Part shown: positions 25,273 through 33,876 of the stretch, piece by piece | Layout: each line of letters starts with the position of its first letter | How positions within the stretch are numbered: position 1 is the first letter of the stretch | Origin: Mesonia ostreae | GTDB taxonomy: Bacteria; Bacteroidota; Bacteroidia; Flavobacteriales; Flavobacteriaceae | Reading direction: 5' to 3' | DNA length: 64,000 nt | Assembly (NCBI RefSeq): GCF_031845265.1 | Contig: NZ_JAVRBG010000004.1 | Coordinates: 124,001 to 188,000, forward strand | The notes under the pieces: model-generated | Seen by the model: the letters and a program-made list of their open reading frames with translations, nothing else | The model's database searches: none | What the model was told of the DNA's origin: nothing | Made by a program: the position numbers and the translations under genes

Positions 25273-26510
25273 TTTGGTTTCTTTTTATTTCTAGAATTGG
25301 CGTTTTTTCTGAAATTAGTCTTCTTAGGTTTATTTTGAGATTTCGGAGTTTTTTCTGAAGACTTGTCTTCTGGTGCCACCTCTTTAAAATCATGATCTTT
25401 CACCACCGAAACGCGTTGACCGATTAATTTTTCGATAGACTTTAAGTAGGGACGTTCATCTTTGTCACAAAAAGCAATCGCGCTTCCGCTAGCTTTTGCA
25501 CGACCTGTTCTTCCAATTCTATGCACGTAAGTTTCAGGTACATTAGGTAAATCAAATTGCACTACAAGTGAAAGCTGAGATACATCAATTCCGCGAGCAG
25601 CAATATCTGTAGCTATCAAGACCTTTATTTTTCCGTCTTTAAATTGATTCAGCACCTTTTGCCGTTGGTTTTGTGACTTGTTTCCGTGAATCGCAGCAGA
25701 ATCAATTCCGGCTTGACCGAGCTTTTTAACAATTTTATTGGCACCGTGCTTGGTACGAGAAAACACCAATACGGTTTCAAAAGGCTCTGTTTCTAACAGA
25801 TGAATAAGTAATTTAGGTTTGTTTTTCTTAGGCACAAAATATACCGCTTGGTCTACACGCTCTGCCGTAGTTTGTTTTGGTGCGATACTCACCCTTTCAA
25901 AATCTCCCAAAATCTGTTTAGAAAGGTCAATAATAGACTTAGGCATCGTCGCCGAAAAGAACAAAGATTGTCTTTCTTGAGGTAATTTTTTTATAATTTT
26001 CTTGATGTCGTGTACAAAACCCATGTCCAACATCTGGTCGGCTTCATCCAGTACAAAATGATTCACATCTTTTAACGAAATAAAACCTTGATTGATCAAA
26101 TCCAGTAATCGTCCTGGTGTCGCCGTGAGGATGTCTACGCCACGGTTTAAAATTCTAACCTGAGATTCTTGTTTTACCCCTCCAAAAATTACGGTATTCC
26201 GAATATCGGTATATTCAGCGTATGCCTTGATATTTTCATCAATCTGAATCGCCAATTCTCGCGTAGGCGTAATGATAAGCGCTTGTATTTTCCTTTTCTT
26301 TCTTGGCGGAGCTCCTTCTGCCAAATGTTGTAAAATAGGAATGGTAAATGCTGCCGTTTTCCCCGTTCCGGTTTGCGCGGAGCCTAATAAGTCTTTTCCG
26401 TTCAGTAAAATGGGAATCGCTTGGGCTTGAATAGGTGTAGGATGTGTGTACCCTTTTTCGGTCAATGCTTTTAATATCGGCTCAATAATGCCTAATTCTT
26501 GAAATGTCAT
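25269..26510 (-). CDS. DEAD-box RNA helicase, RhlE-like
   Basis: 413 residues with all DEAD-box motifs: Q motif (YTHPTPIQAQAIP), Walker A SAQTGTGKT, PTRELA, DEAD in VLDEADQMLDMG, SAT, and HRIGRTGRA near the C-terminal core end, followed by a basic Lys/Asn/Arg tail typical of RhlE-type enzymes that remodel ribosome assembly intermediates or mRNA structure. The start ATG at 26510 was chosen over one at 26537 because that upstream codon falls inside the promoter region (TACCTTTG at 26527-26534). Converges with trmN6 with a four-base overlap. Confidence 0.93.
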   Translation of the reverse strand: MTFQELGIIEPILKALTEKGYTHPTPIQAQAIPILLNGKDLLGSAQTGTGKTAAFTIPILQHLAEGAPPRKKRKIQALIITPTRELAIQIDENIKAYAEYTDIRNTVIFGGVKQESQVRILNRGVDILTATPGRLLDLINQGFISLKDVNHFVLDEADQMLDMGFVHDIKKIIKKLPQERQSLFFSATMPKSIIDLSKQILGDFERVSIAPKQTTAERVDQAVYFVPKKNKPKLLIHLLETEPFETVLVFSRTKHGANKIVKKLGQAGIDSAAIHGNKSQNQRQKVLNQFKDGKIKVLIATDIAARGIDVSQLSLVVQFDLPNVPETYVHRIGRTGRAKASGSAIAFCDKDERPYLKSIEKLIGQRVSVVKDHDFKEVAPEDKSSEKTPKSQNKPKKTNFRKNANSRNKKKPN

Positions 26511-26526
26511 ATGTTGTTGTAAGTTG

Positions 26527-26534
26527 CAAAGGTA
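26527..26534 (-). promoter_or_regulatory. -7 promoter box of the RhlE-like helicase gene
   Basis: Minus-strand TACCTTTG, 17 bases before the ATG at 26510; it decides the start-codon choice. Confidence 0.6.
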
Positions 26535-26687
26535 CACTTATTAATAGAAATTTTTAATGCAGGATGGATTTGTTCCGCGAAAGCTGTATAGTTCAACAAA
26601 TAAGAATTTAAATACAAATCATTGGCTGCTTTGTCATCATTCGTTAACTTTACGGCTAAGATTTATAACAACACGAAAACTATAGCG

Positions 26688-27866
26688 ATGAAAACTGATT
26701 TATTTCAAGCCCCTGACTATTATAATATAGATGATTTATTAACCGAAGAACACCTTATGGTGAGAAACGCAGCCCGCGATTGGGTAAAAAAAGATGTTTC
26801 TCCCATTATCGAAGAAGCGGCACAAAAAGCAGAATTCCCAAAATCCATTCTTGGTGGTCTTGCCGAAATTGGGGCATTTGGGCCTTACATTCCAGTAGAA
26901 TATGGCGGTGCAGGATTGGATCAAATCTCTTATGGTTTGATTATGCAGGAAATTGAACGCGGAGATAGTGGCGTGCGTTCTACCGCATCTGTGCAATCTT
27001 CACTAGTAATGTATCCTATCTGGAAATACGGAAATGAAGAACAACGTAAGAAATATTTGCCTAAACTCGCTACAGGAGAGTTTATGGGTAGCTTTGGATT
27101 AACTGAACCTGATCACGGATCTAATCCTGGCGGAATGACGACCAACTTTAAAGATAAGGGAGATCACTACTTGCTTAATGGTGCCAAAATGTGGATTTCT
27201 AACTCTCCGTTTTGTGACATTGCTGTGGTTTGGGCCAAGAATGAAGAAGGAAGAATACACGGTCTTATTGTAGAACGTGGCATGGAAGGCTTTTCTACAC
27301 CAGAAACGCATAACAAATGGTCTTTAAGAGCTTCATCGACGGGAGAGTTAATTTTTCAAGATGTAAAAGTTCCTAAAGAAAATTTATTACCAAACAAAAG
27401 CGGATTGGGAGCTCCATTAGGCTGCTTAGATTCTGCTCGTTTTGGAATTTCTTGGGGTGCCATTGGCGCCGCGATGGATTGTTATGATACGGCCTTACGT
27501 TATTCTAAAGAACGTATTCAATTTGGACAGCCTATTGCTGGATTTCAGTTACAACAAAAAAAGTTAGCTGAAATGATTACCGAAATCACTAAAGCACAAC
27601 TTATGGCGCTACGCCTAGGACAATTAAAAAATGAAGATAAAGCTACGAGTGCACAAATCTCAATGGCAAAACGTAATAATGTAGATATGGCCATTAACAT
27701 TGCACGTGAAGCTAGACAAATGCTTGGCGGTATGGGAATTACAGGAGAATACAGTATTATGCGCCATATGATGAACCTAGAAAGTGTGATTACTTACGAA
27801 GGAACCCACGATATTCATCTTTTAATCACTGGATTGGATGTGACTGGTATTTCTGCTTTTAAATAA
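26688..27866 (+). CDS. acyl-CoA dehydrogenase, glutaryl-CoA dehydrogenase-like
   Basis: 392 residues of an FAD-dependent acyl-CoA dehydrogenase. The flavin and substrate motifs include GSFGLTEPDHGSNPGGM and KMWISNSPFCDIAVVWAK, and the C-terminal catalytic base lies in ITYEGTHDIHLLITG, the spacing and context found in glutaryl-CoA dehydrogenase (lysine/tryptophan catabolism) rather than short- or medium-chain enzymes. The start at 26688 (MKTDLFQAPDYYNIDDLL) is preferred over 26622, whose extra 22 residues overlap the promoter area. The gene is monocistronic and followed by a terminator. The exact substrate is inferred. Confidence 0.88.
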   Translation: MKTDLFQAPDYYNIDDLLTEEHLMVRNAARDWVKKDVSPIIEEAAQKAEFPKSILGGLAEIGAFGPYIPVEYGGAGLDQISYGLIMQEIERGDSGVRSTASVQSSLVMYPIWKYGNEEQRKKYLPKLATGEFMGSFGLTEPDHGSNPGGMTTNFKDKGDHYLLNGAKMWISNSPFCDIAVVWAKNEEGRIHGLIVERGMEGFSTPETHNKWSLRASSTGELIFQDVKVPKENLLPNKSGLGAPLGCLDSARFGISWGAIGAAMDCYDTALRYSKERIQFGQPIAGFQLQQKKLAEMITEITKAQLMALRLGQLKNEDKATSAQISMAKRNNVDMAINIAREARQMLGGMGITGEYSIMRHMMNLESVITYEGTHDIHLLITGLDVTGISAFK

Positions 27867-27890
27867 GAAAAATTTATAGTAAGTCATTAC

Positions 27891-27922
27891 AAGGGCAACG
27901 TTTACAACGCTTGCCCTTTTTT
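27891..27922 (+). terminator. terminator of the acyl-CoA dehydrogenase gene
   Basis: AAGGGCAA pairs with TTGCCCTT with two further inner pairs, followed by a T-run. The remainder of the spacer to 28127 shows nothing recognisable. Confidence 0.85.
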
Positions 27923-28127
27923 ATATACTTTTTACAACACTTTACTTTTAAGGGCCTTTGATTCGATGAAAAAACACCGTCTACGCGTAGAAAATCTATA
28001 GATTTTGATGAGTGAAAAATAATAATATAGCTTAGCATAGTCTATCTGAATCAAAAATCATACATATTTCTTACCTCCAGCCGTAAAAAATTTAAGATTT
28101 TCTTCACTTCCCAAATTTAAACATAAG

Positions 28128-28153
28128 AAAAGCCCGCAATAGTGCGGGCTTTT
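28128..28153. terminator. bidirectional terminator after the PID-CTERM-like gene
   Basis: AAAAGCCCGCA and TGCGGGCTTTT form a perfect 11-bp stem with a four-base loop, 22 bases past the stop of the minus-strand gene. Confidence 0.9.
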
Positions 28154-28175
28154 ATCAATTTTAAAAGATTAATAC

Positions 28176-28400
28176 TTAATTTTCCTTTTTACTTCCTCGA
28201 AGTTTTTTAGCTCCAAAGTAAGCACCTACAGCAATAGCCATGCCTATGAAAGCATCTATAGGGGCTCCAGGTACATCTGGGACATCACTATCATCTCCTG
28301 GAAGAGGAATTTGTGCTTCCGTAGTGCATACTATTGCTATAATAAACAACAAACTAAGAAATACTCTAAACATGTTATTTGCCTTTTTTCTTGTCTTCAT
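28176..28400 (-). CDS. PID-CTERM-like short sorting-signal protein
   Basis: A 74-residue protein: signal peptide (FRVFLSLLFIIAIVCTTEAQ), a short Asp/Pro linker, then VPGAPIDAFIGMAIAVGAYFGAKKLRG. The PID triplet followed by a hydrophobic helix and a basic end is the pattern of the PID-CTERM sorting signal of Bacteroidota, an analogue of PEP-CTERM handled by exosortase-type proteins. Almost nothing is left once the two signals are removed, so it is a very small surface peptide or a carrier. It follows the T9SS gene by 11 bp on the same strand and is likely cotranscribed. The alternative ATG at 28373 would shorten the n-region. No exosortase gene is in the window. Confidence 0.72.
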   Translation of the reverse strand: MKTRKKANNMFRVFLSLLFIIAIVCTTEAQIPLPGDDSDVPDVPGAPIDAFIGMAIAVGAYFGAKKLRGSKKEN

Positions 28401-28411
28401 AATTCTTTTTT

Positions 28412-31400
28412 TTATTTGGTTATAAATCGCTTAACGATACTTTGGTCTCCTTGATTCACTTCTACAAAGTAGGTTCCATTTCCTAAGCTGTTGCCAGGAC
28501 TTACGTGGATTCTTCCATTAGTGAACATTTGTTGAGTACTGTAAACTACTCTTCCAAGTAAATCACGCACACTAATGTCTACCATTTGATTTTTCCATAA
28601 AGAAGAGCTCAAGTAGAATCCATCTTCAATCGTAGTTGGATTTGGATAGAGCTGTAAGCTACTATTTAAGCTCACATTTTCTACCGCTAAAGATGCTGCA
28701 AAGCTGATGTAAAATCTATCTGTAGCTCTACTTGCTTCAGAATCTTGATTTACATTAAAGTTAATTAAGTTATCTCCTTCAATTAATGCTACCTCTTCTC
28801 CTGTAAAGGAATCTACGAAATACGCTGTTACATCACTTTCTAAATTCTCAACTTTTAAAACCAAGCTATATGCCTCATGCTCGTAATTGTCCGTATACAA
28901 AGCAATTTGCTCGTTTTCAACTGGTATTTGTCTACGTTCTACACTATAAACAGCACCTAGACTTCCTAGTCCCATGTTTTCTGTAAAGTTGAAGGGCTTT
29001 ATCGCATCTTCATTCGTTAATGCGTTATCAAAACTAGCATCAAACATAAGTTTAAAGCTATCGTGTAACGTATTTCCGGCTGCATAGTTTTCAGCAGTAA
29101 ATAGCTGACCAACAATGAATGTTCCATTAGTTACACTTGTACTTCTAAACGTTGTCGTATGGTTGTTTGGTGATTTTGCGCTCTCATTGAATATAATAGA
29201 CGTTGTTGCATTACTGGCTGTTGCCACTTGCGCTGCTTGCCCAGGCTGCAAAAATTGATTTGCTGCAGAACCAGAACTGTTGCTTCCGTCAGATAAATCT
29301 ACCGTTACATAAGCTCCATTAGTTCCTAAATTTGGATCGTATACATACGCAAAATTAGCGTTCAAGTTATCTGAATCTGCAATTACAAGGTTAATATTCA
29401 CCGCACTTTGGTAAGGGTTCGCAACCATGTTGAACTCTCCTTGAATATTACTCACATTCGTATCCTCGGTAAATGTACCGGTTAACATACTTCCTGTAGT
29501 TCTCAAGGTAGTAGCAGAATGAGAATCGTTACTGCTTAAATCTATATCACGATCACCTCTTACAAATATTAAATAACCTTCTCCTGCATTCAACATATTT
29601 ACATTAGTATTATCTACAGCATCGAAAGCTTGACTAGTAGCATTTAAAGTAAATAGGGAAGGATTACCAGTTATAGTAGCATCAAAACCATTGTCTCCGC
29701 TCTCACTTCCTGTAATATGCGTTCCATAGCCAGGGTTTGGATTTTCTGTAGCACTTGTTGCTCCTTCTTGCCAATTGGCTTGAATGCTGCTGGTAGTTGT
29801 TACTGGGCTACTTATCATTCTATAAGAACGATTATCACTCATATAACGCTCTACAGTCATATCTCCTATAATACTAGAACTTGCAGGCACTGCTGCTAAT
29901 TCTCCATCGCTGGTAGCGGTACTTTTGAAAACCATATCTCCATCGTTAGTAATATCGCCATTGATGGTCAATACGCTCTCCACATTTAAAGTAGCGCCGC
30001 TATTTACGGTAATATTATTCACTTCAATGTCACTGGTAAAACTAGCCTCGCCATCTACTACCGTGATGTCATCAGAAGCTGTAGCGTTTCCATTAGGATC
30101 ACTTGGTGTCCAAGCACCAGATTCATAAACATAACCTGATACAGCAGAAGTACATTCCAATCCAAGTGTATAATTTCCTGTTCCCGTATATCTAAATAAT
30201 CTTACGGTATAAGTACCTGCTGCTGGAGCGATAAGTGTCATTTCTTCAGGGTTACCTCCATCTGAACATCCTAGATTTGTAAGGTTTCCACAAACATCTG
30301 AATACACAAAAAGGATACCATCAAAAAAGTTTCCTGAAGCAGCATCTAATGAAACTGTATAGTCGCTTGTACCATCTGCTTCAAAAGAATAGAATACATC
30401 AAGTGCAGAAGATGATGTAAAACCACTACAAGTTGCAGACAATCCAGAAGCTGTTGCGCTTGCAGTACTACCTGTTATGGTTTCTCCGCAAACTAAAGGT
30501 ATTGCTTCGTCACAATTATCATTAGATGGAGGACATACCTCTGGAGAGTTAATAGATGCAGAAACATCACAATCTCCATCTTGAGCACCTACGGCAGTTA
30601 CACTAACGTTAGTTCCGACTGTGAATGGTCCAAAAACTTGAGAGTCTTCAGCAGCCACTGCAATCTCAACGCCACTATTGGCAGAAACGTTATAAGTGGT
30701 GTTTCCTTCTCCACCAGATAACGTAGCCAAAACATAGTATTCACCACCTGCCTCAATACAAGCTTCAATAGGATCACCACTGGCGTCTTGTACTTCAAGA
30801 GCTAGTGCTGGAGTTAAACACGCTGGAGGAGTAGCACAGTCAATAGATATGGTAATATCGCCAGTACCACTAGTAAAAGAGCTATAATGAGCCACATATA
30901 CGTAGTAGGTTTCATTTTCTACAGAAGCTGAAATGGTGTATTCTTCAGCACCAGTGGAACCATCATCACAACCAATGTTTACCAATGATCCACAAGAACC
31001 AGAATTGATAGACATTTCGTGATCAAAAGTAGCTGATGAGTTCACCGTGATATCACCACCCGTACCCATAAATGTGAACCAAAGACCATAATCACCCATA
31101 GAGCAACTCGTAGTATTTGTTCCACTTGAATTAGCTGACGAATATGTTACTGGATCTACATTACAATCTAGCGCAATCGCTGATTCGCATACACTTCCTT
31201 CGGCAGGAAGTTCCCCTAAACAATTACAGTTTTCATCTACTGTATCATTAATTGTGTTTGGGTCTCCATCATCACATACATCACCGAAATTCACTTGCTC
31301 ATTTGGACAGTCAAAATCTTCACAAGTCAAGTTTACTGTAATTATACCTTCATCATTACTTGAAGAATAGGGACGTACACGTAAATAATAATTACCAGCT

Positions 31401-32953
31401 TCGGTTACAATAAATTCTTCAGGAAAGTCATCACAAGCTCCAGCTTCGGTAATATTTCCACACTCATCTCCAGCAAAAAGTTGAACGACTGCATCCAAAG
31501 GTGAAGTCTCTGCAACGGTTACTATTTGTGAACCATCTGAAGTGAAAGAGAACCAAACATCTGCGGAACCAGTTCCAAAGCAGTCATCTTCCATTGATTC
31601 AGTTGCTCCAACAAGAGACTGAGTAATAGTATCACCACAAGCAATATCTGTTGCTGTACATGCTTCATCGTTGGTAGTAATTGAAATTCCTTCACATTCA
31701 CAATTCTCATTTATGGTATCATTCACTGTATTCGAATCCCCATCGTCGCAAGAATCACCAAAATTAGCTTCAAGCGCTGGGCATTCATAAAGTATCCCTT
31801 CACACTCGCAATTTTCATTGACTGTATCATCATAGGTTTGGGAATTTCCATCATCACAAGCACTACCAAAGTTAACTTCTAGCGCTGGGCAATCATATAC
31901 AGATGCTGTAACATTTAAAGTGTAATCTGTACTTTGTGGAGATGCATAAGTAGAAATTACAATATAATACGTCGTTCCTGCATTTACAGGCAGACCCATA
32001 ACTTCTAAATCTACTGAAGCACTCGAATTAGTTTGCCCACCAACTGTACTTTCGAAAGGAGTGCATCCGGTAAAAACAAACACACCAGCCCAAGTTCCAT
32101 GTCCAGTAACAGAAATATCAACGACCCCATTGGCAACAGCTGTATAAGAATACACCACGTCATCTCCTCCTAGATAGTTAGAAGATGGATTCCCAATCAC
32201 GCCAGGAGCGTTTGCAGGCTTGTCAGCTGGTGAATAATCATCTCCATAGTTTTCAGTATTGTCAGTAGTAGTATAAGGCAAAGAAGTTATCTCTATAGGA
32301 GCATCGCAAACCATTCCATCTGGAGGAATAATTCCCTCGCAATTACAATTTTCATTTACTACATCGTTCATTGTATTCGGGTCACCATCATCACAAGAAT
32401 CACCAATATTAGCTTCGAGTAACGGACAATCCCAAGATACCGTACTAGTTACATTGAAAGTATAATCTTCAAATTCACCATAAGTAAAACCCGTTTCACA
32501 TGGGTCGACCTCACCCGAACTGTTTAACCAATGGCTAACAATTCTCATACGAGTTTCCCCTTCTAATGCATTAGCAGGTATCGTAAAGGTGCCTGAATGT
32601 GCAATGCTGTACCCGCTCGACTGAAAAGCCACTTCATCCGTCGAATCAAATACGTCGTCCTGATTCCAGTCTACCCAGATTCTGAATCCCGCATTTCCAC
32701 CTTCGATATTCACTTCAAAATTAACGGCCCCATTAAGTCCTTGCTCAACTGTTAATGACGTGAAATCTCCGTATCCCGCTGTGGAGAAACCAGAACTTGC
32801 ATTAGAGATGTTTTCGCTACCTGCTGTAGTAGAGAAACTGTCAACATACCGATCGGAATTAGTTGCTTCGGGTGCACAATATTGCGCATGCCCTGGAGTC
32901 CACATGAGCGTGGCCAGGAGGGTTGCAAAGCATAATAAAATAATTTTTTTCAT
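28412..32953 (-). CDS. large T9SS-secreted surface protein with GEVED, CDDGDxNTxND repeats and type A sorting domain
   Basis: 1513 residues with an N-terminal signal peptide ending ...GHAQ. A GEVED-like domain (RIWVDWNQDDVFDSTDEVAF ... GEFEDYTFNV) comes first. Then at least five Cys-rich units of the form CPxLExNFGDxCDDGDxNTxND, each ending NENCECEG, alternate with pre-peptidase/CUB-like beta domains (YYLRVRPYSSSNDEG, GTYTVRLFRYTGTGNY). From ~960 comes a C-terminal module starting ASFTSDIEVNNITVNSGATL that is shared with the giant gene at 33877-42983, and the T9SS type A sorting domain (LQLYPNPTTIEDGFYL ... NGTYFVEVNQGDQ, end KRFITK). It is exported by the Por system and anchored at or released from the surface. 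Function is probably adhesive or structural. Confidence 0.88.
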   Translation of the reverse strand: MKKIILLCFATLLATLMWTPGHAQYCAPEATNSDRYVDSFSTTAGSENISNASSGFSTAGYGDFTSLTVEQGLNGAVNFEVNIEGGNAGFRIWVDWNQDDVFDSTDEVAFQSSGYSIAHSGTFTIPANALEGETRMRIVSHWLNSSGEVDPCETGFTYGEFEDYTFNVTSTVSWDCPLLEANIGDSCDDGDPNTMNDVVNENCNCEGIIPPDGMVCDAPIEITSLPYTTTDNTENYGDDYSPADKPANAPGVIGNPSSNYLGGDDVVYSYTAVANGVVDISVTGHGTWAGVFVFTGCTPFESTVGGQTNSSASVDLEVMGLPVNAGTTYYIVISTYASPQSTDYTLNVTASVYDCPALEVNFGSACDDGNSQTYDDTVNENCECEGILYECPALEANFGDSCDDGDSNTVNDTINENCECEGISITTNDEACTATDIACGDTITQSLVGATESMEDDCFGTGSADVWFSFTSDGSQIVTVAETSPLDAVVQLFAGDECGNITEAGACDDFPEEFIVTEAGNYYLRVRPYSSSNDEGIITVNLTCEDFDCPNEQVNFGDVCDDGDPNTINDTVDENCNCLGELPAEGSVCESAIALDCNVDPVTYSSANSSGTNTTSCSMGDYGLWFTFMGTGGDITVNSSATFDHEMSINSGSCGSLVNIGCDDGSTGAEEYTISASVENETYYVYVAHYSSFTSGTGDITISIDCATPPACLTPALALEVQDASGDPIEACIEAGGEYYVLATLSGGEGNTTYNVSANSGVEIAVAAEDSQVFGPFTVGTNVSVTAVGAQDGDCDVSASINSPEVCPPSNDNCDEAIPLVCGETITGSTASATASGLSATCSGFTSSSALDVFYSFEADGTSDYTVSLDAASGNFFDGILFVYSDVCGNLTNLGCSDGGNPEEMTLIAPAAGTYTVRLFRYTGTGNYTLGLECTSAVSGYVYESGAWTPSDPNGNATASDDITVVDGEASFTSDIEVNNITVNSGATLNVESVLTINGDITNDGDMVFKSTATSDGELAAVPASSSIIGDMTVERYMSDNRSYRMISSPVTTTSSIQANWQEGATSATENPNPGYGTHITGSESGDNGFDATITGNPSLFTLNATSQAFDAVDNTNVNMLNAGEGYLIFVRGDRDIDLSSNDSHSATTLRTTGSMLTGTFTEDTNVSNIQGEFNMVANPYQSAVNINLVIADSDNLNANFAYVYDPNLGTNGAYVTVDLSDGSNSSGSAANQFLQPGQAAQVATASNATTSIIFNESAKSPNNHTTTFRSTSVTNGTFIVGQLFTAENYAAGNTLHDSFKLMFDASFDNALTNEDAIKPFNFTENMGLGSLGAVYSVERRQIPVENEQIALYTDNYEHEAYSLVLKVENLESDVTAYFVDSFTGEEVALIEGDNLINFNVNQDSEASRATDRFYISFAASLAVENVSLNSSLQLYPNPTTIEDGFYLSSSLWKNQMVDISVRDLLGRVVYSTQQMFTNGRIHVSPGNSLGNGTYFVEVNQGDQSIVKRFITK

Positions 32954-33170
32954 AATAAATGGATTAATTAGTCATTAAAAAGTATTTGGTTATTAAAAAT
33001 TTGTTTCAAGATTTGTGGTGTACCTCAAATAATTTTCTCGAAAATAAAAATAGGCAGATACATCATTCAGAAACATAAAGGAGCGACCTCATTACTATAC
33101 CTATTTTATGGTAGAGTAATAGGTTTAAACGTGGAGTTTCAATTAATAGAAAACTCTGGGATTTATGGCC

Positions 33171-33284
33171 TTAGCCTTTCCCATAAAATTCTATGTTTTT
33201 GAGCATGTAGTTAAACTGCGCAGAAACCTTTCCACATGGAGCGCCTATAAGCAGGCTTAAATTAGGGAGCGTAATTTTTTCCAT
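33171..33284 (-). CDS. candidate small protein (37 residues)
   Basis: In the long spacer upstream of the 28412-32953 gene, an ATG at 33284 opens a 37-codon frame: MEKITLPNLSLLIGAPCGKV then a helical stretch with FNYMLKNIEFYGKG. It is preceded by an A+T-rich segment like that before other starts here. I do not recognise it; the IGAPxG part vaguely recalls nucleotide or sulfate-donor binding loops, but the frame is too short for such a domain. It could be a small peptide, an upstream reading frame, or chance. Confidence 0.3.
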   Translation of the reverse strand: MEKITLPNLSLLIGAPCGKVSAQFNYMLKNIEFYGKG

Positions 33285-33876
33285 AAATAAATTCTTTATA
33301 AATGTTAATAAATTGGTTTTAATTACTAGTTAATTGTTAAATATATACAAAATAAAATACATAAACTTAGTGACAATCTAAAAAACAAAAAAAAATTGTC
33401 ATATATCGTGTTTTTGACACACTTAGTCGATTATAGATCTGCCTTAAATTTATTTTTTAACAAATACAATAGGCATAGTTTCATTTATTACAAAGTGCTT
33501 AAATATTCACATGAAAAAAGTTAATTTACCTACTTCATATACATTACACCTCTAAAAATTAACCTTTTCAGTACCGGGTAGAAACTAAAGACTCAAGCTA
33601 TGCTGAGCATCAGTACAAAATTAAACACCAGCAGCATTTTTTAATTCTATCATAATAGTTTAGCGAAAAAAAGAGGCTATCCAAAAAGAGGATTTCTGTC
33701 AACCTGAACCTGCCCGAAGTGAATTCATTCAGGCGGGCTTGATTCAGGTTCTTATACTAATTTGTGAATCCCTATGATGAGATTCTGAAATAAACCCGCC
33801 TGAATGGTACGGGCAGATTCAGAATGAAAGTTTTCAAAACTTCTTAGACAGCCTTTTTTTTAATTAAAAGTTCTGT
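33285..33876. other. spacer with nested extragenic hairpins between the two T9SS genes
   Basis: No further gene seen. From ~33664 to 33860 a long imperfect inverted repeat (AAAAAAGAGGCTATCC against AGACAGCCTTTTTTTT) encloses two hairpins, one built on AACCTGAA...TTCAGGTT with inner GCCCG/CGGGC (about 33697-33750) and one on ATTCTGAA...TTCAGAAT with inner CCCG/CGGG (about 33781-33825). The structure sits directly behind the giant gene and may terminate its message. Confidence 0.5.
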
